Positions 16,233 through 28,686 of a stretch of DNA of 64,000 nucleotides are shown piece after piece. The notes under the pieces are model-generated. The model did no database searches, was not told the DNA's origin, and was given only the letters and a program-made list of their open reading frames with translations. A program made the position numbers and the translations under genes. The DNA is taken from contig NZ_VUJW01000001.1 in the NCBI RefSeq assembly GCF_008373765.1, forward strand, positions 186,189-250,188, written 5' to 3'. Position 1 is the first letter of the stretch; the number at the start of each line of letters is the position of its first letter. Origin of the DNA: Nocardioides antri. GTDB lineage: Bacteria; Actinomycetota; Actinomycetes; Propionibacteriales; Nocardioidaceae.

Positions 16233-16250
16233 AACATAAACACAGATTCG
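16214..16250. promoter_or_regulatory. Direct repeats, likely DeoR-type operator
   Basis: ACAGATTCG occurs at 16214-16222 and 16242-16250, and between them CATAAA occurs at 16225-16230 and 16235-16240. DeoR-family repressors of sugar loci commonly bind A/T-rich direct repeats. The cluster overlaps the -10 region of the operon and lies upstream of ptsI, so one repressor could govern both directions. Confidence 0.45.
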
Positions 16251-16266
16251 ATTCGGGAGGTCCCAG

Positions 16267-17034
16267 GTGTACGCAGAGGAGCGGCAGCAGGCCATGGCTC
16301 GCGCCGTCGCCGCGCGCGGCCGGCTGTCCGTCGCCGAGCTCGCGAGCGAGTACGACGTGACGACCGAGACCGTGCGCCGGGACCTGTCGGCGCTCGAGGC
16401 CCTGGGCCTGGTCCGGAGGGTGCACGGGGGAGCGGTGCCGGCGTCGGCGCTCACCTCGCTCGAGTACGGCCTCGCCGAGCGTGACGCCGCCCGCCCTGCA
16501 GAGAAGGAGGCGATCGCCCGCACCGCCCTCGAGCTGCTGCCGCCGGCGGGCGGGTCGATCCTCCTCGACGCCGGCAGCACGACCGCCCGGCTCGCCGAGG
16601 CCCTGCCGCGGGACCGGCGGCTGGTCGTCTTCACGCACTCGGTGCCCGTCGCCGCGCGGCTCGTCGTGAACCCGGCGGTGGAGCTGCACCTGCTGCCGGG
16701 CACGGTCCGGCCCGCGACCCAGGCGGCCGTCGGCCCCGAGACCGTGGCCGCGCTGGGCCAGCTGCGGGTCGACCTCGCGTTCGTCGGCACGAACGGAGTC
16801 ACCGTCGGCCACGGCTTCTCGACCCCGGACGCGACGGAAGCGGCCACCAAGCGGGCGATCGTGGGGGCTGCGCGCCACGTGGTCGTCCTCGCGGACGCCA
16901 CCAAGGTGGGCGTCGAGACGACGGTGCGGTTCGCCGCCACCGACGAGGTCGACGTGCTCGTCACCGACAGCGAGATCGATGGCAGCCAGCGCAAGGAGCT
17001 GGTCTCCGCCGGCGTCGAGGTCGTGGTCGCGTGA
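16267..17034 (+). CDS. fruR: DeoR family regulator of fructose use
   Basis: 255 residues from GTG 16267, with GGAGG 6 bases upstream. N-terminal helix-turn-helix LSVAELASEYDVTTETVRRDLSAL (written here as its two parts near residues 19-42), then the DeoRC sugar-phosphate sensor domain with DAGSTTARLAEAL, THSVPVAARL and FVGTNGV. It probably senses fructose 1-phosphate and controls the PTS genes; the repeats just upstream are its likely sites. Its stop overlaps the fruK start. Confidence 0.87.
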   Translation: MYAEERQQAMARAVAARGRLSVAELASEYDVTTETVRRDLSALEALGLVRRVHGGAVPASALTSLEYGLAERDAARPAEKEAIARTALELLPPAGGSILLDAGSTTARLAEALPRDRRLVVFTHSVPVAARLVVNPAVELHLLPGTVRPATQAAVGPETVAALGQLRVDLAFVGTNGVTVGHGFSTPDATEAATKRAIVGAARHVVVLADATKVGVETTVRFAATDEVDVLVTDSEIDGSQRKELVSAGVEVVVA

Positions 17035-18026
17035 TCCTCACCGTGACGCCCAACCCCAGCATCGACCGCACAGTCATGCTGCCCGGCTCGCTCCGCCCGG
17101 GCGCCGTGCACCGGGCGGACGCCGTCCTGTTCCAGCCCGGCGGCAAGGGCGTCAACATCTCCCGGGCGTGCGTCGCAGCGGGAGTGCCGACGCTCGCCGT
17201 GCTCCCGGTCGCGGCGGACGACGGCTTCGTCACCGAGCTCGAGCACGCCGGCGTCGCCGTACGCCCTGCGCCGCCGGCGGGGCCCATGCGCATCAACCTC
17301 ACCATCAGCGAGCCCGACGGCACCACCACGAAGATCAACACGGCCGGCGCGACGGTCGGGCCCACCGACCTCGCCGAGCTCGCCGAGATCGTGCTCGACG
17401 CCGCGGCGTCGGCGCGCCCCCGCTGGGTCGTGCTCGCCGGGTCGCTGCCGCCCGGTGCGGACGCCGACTGGTACGCCCGGCTCGGCTCCGCGCTGCGGGC
17501 CCAGGGCCACCGGTTCGCCGTGGACACCAGCGAGGAGCCGCTCGGCGCGCTGCTCGCGGCCGGTGGCGCCGCGGCGCCCGACCTGATCAAGCCCAACGCG
17601 GAGGAGCTCGCGTCCGTGACCGGCGGGGACGCAGACGCGCTCGAGGCAGACCCCGCTGCGGCAGCCGCGGCGGCGGCCACCCTGGTCGGCACGGCCGCCG
17701 GTGCGGTCCTGGCCACGCTGGGGGCGGCCGGGGCGGTGCTGGTCGACGCCACCGGCGCGTGGCACGCCAGCCCGCCCCCGATCACCGTCGTCAGCACCGT
17801 CGGTGCGGGCGACGCGAGCCTGTTCGGCTACCTGCTGGCCGAGCTCCGCGGCGCGAGTGCGCCGGAGCGGCTCGCCAGCGCCGTGGCGTACGGCGCCGCC
17901 GCGGCCGGCCTTCCCGGCACCACCGCGCCGACCCCCACCGATGTCCGGACCGCCGAGGTCCGGGTCCGACCGCTCGACGCACTGCCGAGCCCCACCCCCG
18001 GAGGAACACCGTCATGGCAGAACTGA
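17031..18026 (+). CDS. fruK: 1-phosphofructokinase
   Basis: 331 residues of the PfkB sugar kinase family. It phosphorylates fructose 1-phosphate, the product of PTS uptake, to fructose 1,6-bisphosphate. The substrate-binding GGKGVNISRA is near residue 39, and the ATP/catalytic motif GAGDASLFGYLLAEL carries the base Asp near residue 260. The GTG start overlaps the fruR stop (GTGA), and the 3' end overlaps fruA by 13 bases, so the three genes are tightly coupled. Confidence 0.92.
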   Translation: MILTVTPNPSIDRTVMLPGSLRPGAVHRADAVLFQPGGKGVNISRACVAAGVPTLAVLPVAADDGFVTELEHAGVAVRPAPPAGPMRINLTISEPDGTTTKINTAGATVGPTDLAELAEIVLDAAASARPRWVVLAGSLPPGADADWYARLGSALRAQGHRFAVDTSEEPLGALLAAGGAAAPDLIKPNAEELASVTGGDADALEADPAAAAAAAATLVGTAAGAVLATLGAAGAVLVDATGAWHASPPPITVVSTVGAGDASLFGYLLAELRGASAPERLASAVAYGAAAAGLPGTTAPTPTDVRTAEVRVRPLDALPSPTPGGTPSWQN

Positions 18027-20026
18027 TCACGCCCGACCTGGTCCGGCTCGATGCCGACCTCGGTGCGGACAAGGAGACGGTGATCGCCGCGCTGGCCGCG
18101 GTCGTCACCGACGCCGGCCGTGCGGAGGACGTCTCCGTGCTCCAGCGCGACCTGCTCGCCCGCGAGGCGAAGGCCGCGACCGGCATGAAGGACGGCATCG
18201 CCATCCCGCACTGCCGGACCGAGACGGTCTCGGTCCCGACGGTCGCGTTCGCGCGGCTCGCCCCGAGCGTCGACTTCGGGGCCAAGGACGGCCCGGCGGA
18301 GCTGGTGTTCCTGATCGCGGCTCCCGAGGGAGGCGGCAACACCCACCTCCAGATCCTCACCAAGCTCGCCCGGGCGCTGGTCAAGCCTGCGTTCACCGAC
18401 GCGCTGCGGACCGCGGCCACCCCCGCCGAGGTCGTGTCGATCGTCGGCGGTGTCGTCGAGGACTCCCCGGCACCAGAGTCCGCCGAGGAGAAGGCTGCCG
18501 CGCCGGCGGGACGGCGGCTCGTGGCCGTCACGTCGTGCCCCACGGGCATCGCCCACACCTACATGGCGGCGGAGGCCCTCGAGGCGGCCGCCGGCCGGGC
18601 CGGCGTGCAGATCGCCGTCGAGACCCAGGGGTCGGCGGGCTCGAAGCCGCTGCCCCGGGCCACGATCGACGCTGCGGACGCCGTGATCTTCGCGGCCGAC
18701 GTCGGGGTGCGGGACCGCGTCCGGTTCGCCGGCAAGCCGGTGGTCACCTCCGGCGTGAAGCGGCCGATCGACGACGGCGACGCGATGATCGCCGAGGCGC
18801 TCCGCTACGCCGACGACCCGGGCGCGCCGCGCGTCGAGGGCGGCGGTCACGACGAGACCGGTGGTGCGACCACCGCAGGGGAGTCGTGGGGCGGCCGGGT
18901 GCGCCGCGTGCTGATGACCGGCGTCTCCTACATGATCCCGTTCGTGGCGGCCGGCGGCCTGCTGATCGCACTCGGGTTCCTGCTCGGCGGCTACGAGATC
19001 ACCGGGCCGGCCGACCAGATCCTGGCCGAGAACACCATCTTCAACCTGCCCGACCTCGGAGACGTCGGCCTCGAGCACGCGCTGTTCGACAGCGCGCTGG
19101 CGGCGTACCTCGGAGCGCTCCTCTTCAAGCTCGGCGCCCTGTCCTTCGGGTTCCTGGTGCCGGCGCTCGCCGGTTACATCGCCTACGCGATCGCCGATCG
19201 CCCGGGCATCGCGCCCGGCTTCGTGATGGGCGCCGTCGCCGGCTTCATCGGCGCCGGGTTCCTCGGCGGCATCGTCGGCGGTGTCATCGCCGGCCTCGTC
19301 GCCCACTGGGTCGCCTCCTTCCAGGTGCCGAGCTGGGCCCGCGGGCTCATGCCGGTCCTCGTGATCCCGCTCGTCGCGACCCTCGTGTCGGGCGTGATCA
19401 TGGTGGTCGTCCTGGCCCGGCCCCTCGGCAAGCTGATGGAGGCGCTCAACGACGGTCTCGGCTCCCTCAGCGGCGGCTCGGCGATCGTGCTCGGCGTCAT
19501 CCTCGGCCTGATGATGGCGTTCGACATGGGCGGTCCGCTCAACAAGGTCGCCTACGCTTTCGCGACCACCGGTCTGGGTGCGGCGGCCACGTCGTCGGAC
19601 GCGCCCGAGCTCAAGATCATGGCCGCGGTCATGCTCGCCGGCATGGTCCCGCCGCTCGCGCTGGCGCTCGCCACCGTCGTCCGGCCCGGGCTGTTCACCA
19701 TCCCGGAGCGCGAGAACGGCAAGGCCGCCTGGCTGATGGGCGCGTCGTTCATCACCGAGGGCGCGATCCCGTTCGCCGCCGCCGACCCGCTGCGGGTGAT
19801 CCCGTCGATCATGCTCGGCAGCGCCGTCACCGGCGGCCTCGCCCAGGCGTTCGACGTCAGCCTGCGCGCTCCCCACGGCGGCGTCTTCGTGCTGTTCGCC
19901 GTCGACGGGGTGCTCGGGTTCGCGATCGCCCTCGTGGCGGGAGTGCTCGTCGCCGCCGCCAGCGTCATCGCCCTCAAGTCCGTCGGCAGCGCCCGGGCCG
20001 CCGAGCCCGAGCTCGTCACCGTCTGA
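18014..20026 (+). CDS. fruA: Fructose PTS transporter, fused IIA-IIB-IIC
   Basis: 670 residues from ATG 18014. IIA domain with phosphorylated His in IAIPHCRTE (about residue 66), IIB domain with phosphorylated Cys in VTSCPTGIAHTYMAAE (about residue 175), and from about residue 300 the membrane IIC domain with some nine hydrophobic segments and the GASFITEGAIPFAAADP loop. It imports fructose as fructose 1-phosphate. A longer in-frame reading back into fruR/fruK is a shadow. Confidence 0.93.
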   Translation: MAELITPDLVRLDADLGADKETVIAALAAVVTDAGRAEDVSVLQRDLLAREAKAATGMKDGIAIPHCRTETVSVPTVAFARLAPSVDFGAKDGPAELVFLIAAPEGGGNTHLQILTKLARALVKPAFTDALRTAATPAEVVSIVGGVVEDSPAPESAEEKAAAPAGRRLVAVTSCPTGIAHTYMAAEALEAAAGRAGVQIAVETQGSAGSKPLPRATIDAADAVIFAADVGVRDRVRFAGKPVVTSGVKRPIDDGDAMIAEALRYADDPGAPRVEGGGHDETGGATTAGESWGGRVRRVLMTGVSYMIPFVAAGGLLIALGFLLGGYEITGPADQILAENTIFNLPDLGDVGLEHALFDSALAAYLGALLFKLGALSFGFLVPALAGYIAYAIADRPGIAPGFVMGAVAGFIGAGFLGGIVGGVIAGLVAHWVASFQVPSWARGLMPVLVIPLVATLVSGVIMVVVLARPLGKLMEALNDGLGSLSGGSAIVLGVILGLMMAFDMGGPLNKVAYAFATTGLGAAATSSDAPELKIMAAVMLAGMVPPLALALATVVRPGLFTIPERENGKAAWLMGASFITEGAIPFAAADPLRVIPSIMLGSAVTGGLAQAFDVSLRAPHGGVFVLFAVDGVLGFAIALVAGVLVAAASVIALKSVGSARAAEPELVTV

Positions 20027-20053
20027 CCGTCCGTCCAACCGAGAGGAAACACC

Positions 20054-20332
20054 ATGCCCAGCAGGTCCGTCGTCGTCGGCTCCGCCATCGGCCTCCACGC
20101 CCGCCCCGCCGCGATCATCTCCGAGGCCGCGATGGAGCTCGACTCCGAGGTGCTGATCGGCATCCCCGGTGACGAGCCTGTCGACGCCAGCTCGGCGCTG
20201 CTCATCATGACCCTCGGTGCGGCCAACGGCGACACCGTCGAGGTGTCGGGCGACGTCGAGGCGGACGTCGAGGCGATCGCCGCGCTCGTCGTGCAGGACC
20301 TCGACGCCGAGGACGCCCCCAACCCGGCCTAG
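20054..20332 (+). CDS. ptsH: Phosphocarrier protein HPr
   Basis: 92 residues. His15 in IGLHARPAA takes phosphate from enzyme I and gives it to FruA. Ser46 in VDASSALLIM is the position phosphorylated by HPr kinase in Firmicutes; no kinase is seen here. GAGAGGAAA lies just upstream of the ATG. As the last gene of the fru operon it completes the phosphate chain PEP-EI-HPr-FruA within one locus. Its TAG stop shares bases with the stop of the opposite-strand gene (CTAG). Confidence 0.93.
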   Translation: MPSRSVVVGSAIGLHARPAAIISEAAMELDSEVLIGIPGDEPVDASSALLIMTLGAANGDTVEVSGDVEADVEAIAALVVQDLDAEDAPNPA

Positions 20333-20943
20333 TCGAACGACAGCCGGAACGACGCCATCCGGAACGACGCCAGCTGGCGGGCCCCGCGCAGGAACGCCAG
20401 CGGCCCGTCCGGGGCGAACCTCCAGCGGCCCCGGCAGGGGAGCGCCTTCGCCGAGCCGGTCATCGTCACGGTGATCGGCTCGGTGTGGTCGTCGATGGGC
20501 GGCTGCACCACCACGCCCTTCGACGGTGCCCGGGGCGCGATCCGGGAGACGTCGGTGAAGGACGCGTCGACGACCGCTCTCCGATCGATCGTGGCGCTCC
20601 AGTCCGTGCGGGAGACCGGCCCGCGGAACGAGCTCTCCAGGTCGAAGTCGCAGAGCTCCTTCGGGATGGCCCAGAGCGCCCGTCCGCCGGCCATCGACGC
20701 GGGGGAGTCCACCCAGATGTCGGTGATGGTCACGGCGCGGGTGCCGTCCTCGGTGCGGGTCGTGCGCGCGATCAGCAGCTCGCCGTACGTCAACGGACTG
20801 GGCTCGACGTAGTCGACCAGCGCGACGCCGTAGGTGCCGGCGGGGTGTCGTTCGTCCACGTCGGTGGGCAGCCGGAACGCGGTCAGCCACAGCGAACCGT
20901 GCATCCGCCACGGGGCCGGCGGGTAGGTGGGCTCGTCGTTCAT
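20329..20943 (-). CDS. Acetoacetate decarboxylase-family protein
   Basis: 204 residues, soluble. GVALVDYVEPSPLTYGELLIARTTR and GRALWAIPKELCDFDLE resemble the beta-barrel of the acetoacetate decarboxylase superfamily; the Lys in PKEL occupies the region of the Schiff-base lysine, but assignment of catalysis is not safe. Many members are not decarboxylases. The ATG overlaps the stop of the upstream 225-residue gene by 4 bases (ATGA), so the two are translationally coupled. Role unknown. Confidence 0.65.
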   Translation of the reverse strand: MNDEPTYPPAPWRMHGSLWLTAFRLPTDVDERHPAGTYGVALVDYVEPSPLTYGELLIARTTRTEDGTRAVTITDIWVDSPASMAGGRALWAIPKELCDFDLESSFRGPVSRTDWSATIDRRAVVDASFTDVSRIAPRAPSKGVVVQPPIDDHTEPITVTMTGSAKALPCRGRWRFAPDGPLAFLRGARQLASFRMASFRLSFD

Positions 20944-21617
20944 GCCGGCGGCTCCTCGGGGACGAAGAGGTCGGCGTGCTCGCGGATCTCGTCCTCGAGC
21001 GCCGGCTCGAAGTCCTGGGTCACCTCATCGCCGACGCTCCTGTCGTCCTTCGGGCCCATCCCGCGTGAGGCGCGCTCGATCGCGGCGCTGACGTCAATGA
21101 GGGTCGCGTCCTTCACGTAGGGCTTCGTGAGCTCCTTCGCGACGTACTTGGCCACGAAGCGACGGAGCTCGCCCTCGACCCCGGCGGCGACCTTGAGGAC
21201 CTGCGCGCGGAGCCCCTCGCCCTCGAGCTGCACCTTGACCTGCGATGCCGTGGGCGGGGTGATGTCGAGGACGATGGCGAGGTCCTCGCGAGCGTGGACG
21301 GTGATCAGCAGCGGCACGTCGATGTCCGCCCGGAAGCGCTGCTTGTCCATGCCGAGGTCGATCGTGAACTCCAGCGGGACGGGCAGGGTGACCTGGAGGG
21401 CCACCGGCTCGTCGCTGATCCGGTGGCCCGTCGCGGTGCCGATCTGCCCGGTGGCGGTGACCTTGACCAGGCGCCCCGGGCCGACGCCCATCGGCCCGAC
21501 GTCGATCCGCCTCCCCGAGAGGACGTTCACCCCCCGGAGCACCCGCTCCTCGGTCACGGCGCGATGGAAGAACTCCACGCCCCAGGCGCCGTAGTCGATG
21601 ACGTCGTCGTCGGTCAC
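20940..21617 (-). CDS. Conserved protein of unknown function
   Basis: 225 residues from GTG 21617, which has TAGCCT 6 bases upstream. Beta-rich from about residue 40 to 125 (alternating hydrophobic LQVTLPVPLEFTIDL, VPLLITVHA), then an amphipathic helical stretch (LRAQVLKVAAGVEGELRRF) and an acidic tail. No signal peptide or cysteine. The alternation could suggest a lipid-binding tubular fold, but this is only an impression. It is coupled to the acetoacetate decarboxylase-like gene. Confidence 0.6.
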   Translation of the reverse strand: MTDDDVIDYGAWGVEFFHRAVTEERVLRGVNVLSGRRIDVGPMGVGPGRLVKVTATGQIGTATGHRISDEPVALQVTLPVPLEFTIDLGMDKQRFRADIDVPLLITVHAREDLAIVLDITPPTASQVKVQLEGEGLRAQVLKVAAGVEGELRRFVAKYVAKELTKPYVKDATLIDVSAAIERASRGMGPKDDRSVGDEVTQDFEPALEDEIREHADLFVPEEPPA

Positions 21618-21623
21618 CCGCGC

Positions 21624-21629
21624 AGGCTA
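21624..21629 (-). promoter_or_regulatory. -10 element for the 225-residue protein gene
   Basis: TAGCCT on the minus strand ends 6 bases before the GTG at 21617, the leaderless arrangement. Confidence 0.45.
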
Positions 21630-21633
21630 CTGC

Positions 21634-22296
21634 TCAGCGGCGCGCGCAGTCGGCCCGTCCGCCGGTGAGCCCGCGGACCACCATGCCGAGCGTGATGTCC
21701 ACGACGGCGTCGCGCGCGGCGGCGTCGGCGTCGCGGTAGGGCCCGTCGATCAGCAGCAGGGACAGTCCGTGGACGGCAGCCCAGGCGCCGGCCTCGGCGC
21801 CGGGACGCTGCGCGGGGTCCATCAGCCCCGCGTCGACGAGGCCGTCGAGGGCAGCCGAGAGGAACGCGTACGGCGGCGACGCGGCGAGCCGTTCGTCGAG
21901 CGGCGCGACCTCGTCGTCGGTCTCCCGCACCGGGCAGAAGGCGGTGCGGAACAGCCCCGGCTGCTCGACGGCGAAGCGGACGTAGCCGCGGCCCGCGGCG
22001 GTGATCCGGTCGACGGCCACCGTCGCCGGGTCGGCGTCCGGCGCGGGGGGCGGGACGAGGTCGATGATCACCGCGGCCATCCGCTCCATCGCGTCGTCCC
22101 TCGCAGCGCAGAGCAGGTCGACCTGGTTGGCGAAGTGCCGGTAGGTCGCTGTCGGTGTGACGCCGGCGATCCGGGCCGCCGCGCGGATCGTGATCGCCTC
22201 CGGCCCGCCCTCCTCGGCCAGGTCGGCCGCAGCGCGGACGAGTGCGTTGCGCAGGTCGCCGTGGTGGTAGCTGCGGCGGTCCGTCGTCTCGGTCAC
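21634..22296 (-). CDS. TetR family regulator of the MMPL exporter
   Basis: 220 residues from GTG 22296; an in-frame GTG at 22320 would add eight residues that look unlike a TetR N-terminus. The helix-turn-helix is ITIRAAARIAGVTPTATYRHF, preceded by RRSYHHGDLRNALV, a start often seen in TetR proteins with a TetR_C domain of the WHG type. It is divergent from the MMPL gene with 89 bases between them that contain repeated AAGTTNAC, so I infer it represses the exporter. Confidence 0.82.
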   Translation of the reverse strand: MTETTDRRSYHHGDLRNALVRAAADLAEEGGPEAITIRAAARIAGVTPTATYRHFANQVDLLCAARDDAMERMAAVIIDLVPPPAPDADPATVAVDRITAAGRGYVRFAVEQPGLFRTAFCPVRETDDEVAPLDERLAASPPYAFLSAALDGLVDAGLMDPAQRPGAEAGAWAAVHGLSLLLIDGPYRDADAAARDAVVDITLGMVVRGLTGGRADCARR

Positions 22297-22329
22297 GGGT
22301 CCATGTTGACACCTGACCACATTTATGCC

Positions 22330-22352
22330 AAGTTAACGCCAGCAAAGTTTAC
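22330..22352. promoter_or_regulatory. AAGTTNAC direct repeats between TetR and MMPL genes
   Basis: AAGTTAAC at 22330-22337 and AAGTTTAC at 22345-22352, 15 bases apart, in the divergent intergenic region. This may be the regulator's operator. TTGACA at 22306-22311 is a possible -35 but lacks a good -10 partner. Confidence 0.35.
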
Positions 22353-22385
22353 AAGCGCACACATTTCTTCGTTCCAGGGGCCCTC

Positions 22386-24581
22386 ATGTTCCATCGCATC
22401 GGAATCCTCGTCACCACCCGCGCCCGGCTCGTCCTCGCGGTCGGTCTGCTCGCCGTCCTCGCCGCGGGCTACCTCGGCGTCTCCGCCTTCGGGAAGCTCC
22501 AGACCGAGGGCTTCGACGACCCGGCCTCGGAGAGCAGCCGGGCGGCGGCTGTCCTCGCCGACGAGTTCGGCGGGTCCGCCGACTACCTCTTCGTCGTGAC
22601 GGCCGAGGACGGCACCGTCGACGGCGACGACGCCTCCGCGGCCGGCCGCGAGCTCACCGAGCGGCTCCGCCAGGACCCGGGGCTGGCCGACGTCGCCTCC
22701 TACTTCGACACGGGCGCGCCGTCGATGCGGTCGGAGGACGGGCAGCACGCGCTCATCACCGCCTCGGTGGCGGCGGGTGAGGAGTCCGACCCGGCGGCGG
22801 TCCTCGATGAGTACGGCGAGGGCTCCGAGGGCATGGACGGCCTCACCGTCGACATCGGCGGGCCGGAAGCCGTCGGCGAGCAGGTGGGGGATCAGATCGG
22901 CTCCGACCTCGGGCTCGCCGAGAGCATCGCGATCCCGCTCATCCTCGTGCTGCTGGTGCTCGCTTTCGGCAACGGCGTCGGCGCCCTGGTGACCCTCGCG
23001 ATCGGCATGACCGCGATCCTGGGGACCTTCGCGGAGCTCTCGATCCTGGGCTCGCTGACCGACGTGTCGATCTACTCGGTCAACCTCACCACCGGCCTGG
23101 GCCTCGGTCTTGCCGTCGACTACGGGTTGCTGATGGTCGCGCGGGTGCGTGAGGAACGCGCCGCCGGGCTCGCAGCAGACGCTGCCGTCGTACGCGCCGT
23201 CGAGACCGCCGGGCGGACGATCTTCTTCAGCGCGACCACGGTCGCGGTCGCCCTGGCCTCGCTGCTCGTCTTCCCGCTCTACTTCCTCCGCTCGTTCGCG
23301 TACGCCGGCATCGCGGTCATGGCGATCACGGCGATCAGCGCGATCGTGCTGCTGCCGGCCGGGCTGGCGCTTCTCGGCGACCGCGTCGACGCCTGGCGGG
23401 TGCCCGGCGTGCGCGGGATCCGCGGAGGAGAGGCCCGGTCGTGGGCCCGGCTGGCCTCGCTCGTCACCCGCCGGCCCGTGCTGAGCTCGCTGCCGGTGCT
23501 GGCCGTGCTCGCACTGATGGCGGTCCCGCTGCTCGGGATCACCTTCGGCACGCCCGACGACCGGGTGCTGCCGACGAGTGCGACCGGCCGGCAGGCCGGC
23601 GACCTGCTCCGCGAGGAGTTCTCCGCGGACGGGAGCAGCCCGATCGAGGTGGTGGCCACGTCCCGGCTCGACGACGACGCCCTGTCGTCGTACGCCACGG
23701 AACTCTCGGAGGTCCCCGGTGTGGTGCGGGTGGACACCCGCGTCGGCAGCTTCGCCGCAGGCAGTGCCTCGGACGCCGGCCCGCCGCCGATGCCGGAGCC
23801 GCCCGGCGTCGACGCCGAGCGCGTCGCCGTCGTCACCGACCACGACGTCCGGTCGGCCGCGGCACGCGACCTGGTGGAGGACGTGCGGGCCCTGCCTGGA
23901 CCGGATGGCACCGAGGTCCTGGTCGGTGGCAACACCGCCGAGCTGCGCGACAGCATGGCGGCGATCGGCAGCCGGCTGCCGATCGTTCTCGGCTGGCTCG
24001 CCGCGGCCACGCTGGTGATCCTGTTCCTCTTCACGGGCAGCATCGTCCAGCCGCTACGGGCGCTGGTCCTCAACGCGATCGGCCTCGCCGCGACGCTGGG
24101 TGCGATGGTCTGGGTGTTCCAGGAGGGCCACCTCAGCGGGCTGCTCGGCTTCACGCCGCTGCCGATGGACACCAGCATGCTGATGCTGCTGTTCTGCGTC
24201 GCCTTCGGGCTGTCGATGGACTACGAGGTGTTCGTGCTCGGCCGGATCAAGGAGATGCGCGACCTCGGGCTCGACAACGACGAGGCCGTCATCCGCGGGC
24301 TCGCCCACACCGGCCGGATCGTCAGCACTGCCGCCGTCCTGATCGCGATCAGCTTCTTCGCGTTCCTGGTGAGCGACATCAGCTTCATCCAGTTCTTCGG
24401 CCTCGGCACGGGACTGGCGATCCTGATCGACGCCACGGTGGTGCGGGGCGTGCTGCTCCCGGCCGGCATCCGGCTGCTGGGGGAGTGGGCATGGTGGGCG
24501 CCGGCGCCGCTCCGGGTGCTGCACCGCCGGGTCGGGCTGTCGGAGGAGCCGGTGAAGGAGCTCGCGACCGCGTCCCGCTAG
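22386..24581 (+). CDS. MMPL family transporter
   Basis: 731 residues with the two-fold RND layout: one N-terminal membrane helix, a large outside domain (about residues 40-175), five to six helices, then a second helix/outside domain/helices set. Conserved features include GLGLGLAVDYGLLMVARVREE and, in the second half, FGLSMDYEVFVLGRIKE, where the acidic residues carry protons. MMPL proteins export lipids or hydrophobic compounds. The divergent TetR gene probably controls it. Its TAG stop shares CTAG with the stop of the opposite gene. Confidence 0.9.
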   Translation: MFHRIGILVTTRARLVLAVGLLAVLAAGYLGVSAFGKLQTEGFDDPASESSRAAAVLADEFGGSADYLFVVTAEDGTVDGDDASAAGRELTERLRQDPGLADVASYFDTGAPSMRSEDGQHALITASVAAGEESDPAAVLDEYGEGSEGMDGLTVDIGGPEAVGEQVGDQIGSDLGLAESIAIPLILVLLVLAFGNGVGALVTLAIGMTAILGTFAELSILGSLTDVSIYSVNLTTGLGLGLAVDYGLLMVARVREERAAGLAADAAVVRAVETAGRTIFFSATTVAVALASLLVFPLYFLRSFAYAGIAVMAITAISAIVLLPAGLALLGDRVDAWRVPGVRGIRGGEARSWARLASLVTRRPVLSSLPVLAVLALMAVPLLGITFGTPDDRVLPTSATGRQAGDLLREEFSADGSSPIEVVATSRLDDDALSSYATELSEVPGVVRVDTRVGSFAAGSASDAGPPPMPEPPGVDAERVAVVTDHDVRSAAARDLVEDVRALPGPDGTEVLVGGNTAELRDSMAAIGSRLPIVLGWLAAATLVILFLFTGSIVQPLRALVLNAIGLAATLGAMVWVFQEGHLSGLLGFTPLPMDTSMLMLLFCVAFGLSMDYEVFVLGRIKEMRDLGLDNDEAVIRGLAHTGRIVSTAAVLIAISFFAFLVSDISFIQFFGLGTGLAILIDATVVRGVLLPAGIRLLGEWAWWAPAPLRVLHRRVGLSEEPVKELATASR

Positions 24582-24754
24582 TCGTCCGGGTCGTCGAGCC
24601 GGGCGAGCCAGGTCGCGAACCGCTCGACGGCGGTCTCGAACTCGGGATGCACGTCGGTGAACTCCTGGAGCCGCTCGGCGAGCCACGCCAGGGTGACCTC
24701 CTCGTCACCCCGGCGTTGCTCGAGCTCCTCGATGCCGCGATCGGTGAAGTACAT
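24578..24754 (-). CDS. Small DUF6104-like protein downstream of kgd
   Basis: 58 residues from ATG 24754: begins MYFTDRGIEELEQRRGDEEV and ends RLDDPDD. Strongly acidic and helical, with a WLAERLQEF core. It starts 16 bases after the kgd stop on the same strand and was too short to be flagged by length. I assign DUF6104 from memory of similar small proteins next to kgd in actinomycetes. Its constant place after kgd suggests a role linked to 2-oxoglutarate dehydrogenase, but no function is known. Confidence 0.7.
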   Translation of the reverse strand: MYFTDRGIEELEQRRGDEEVTLAWLAERLQEFTDVHPEFETAVERFATWLARLDDPDD

Positions 24755-24770
24755 CTCGACAGGCGGTCGG

Positions 24771-28559
<3,789 letters not shown>

Positions 28560-28686
28560 GACGTGCTTCGCCTCTTCCGGTGAGCTGCTGGCGTAGGGTC
28601 TGTCCGACCTGGACGAAGACCGGTGCCAAGGCTAGTCCCACGGGGAAGTTTTGTGGCCGCCTGTCCGAGCAGAGGAGTCGCGAGTC

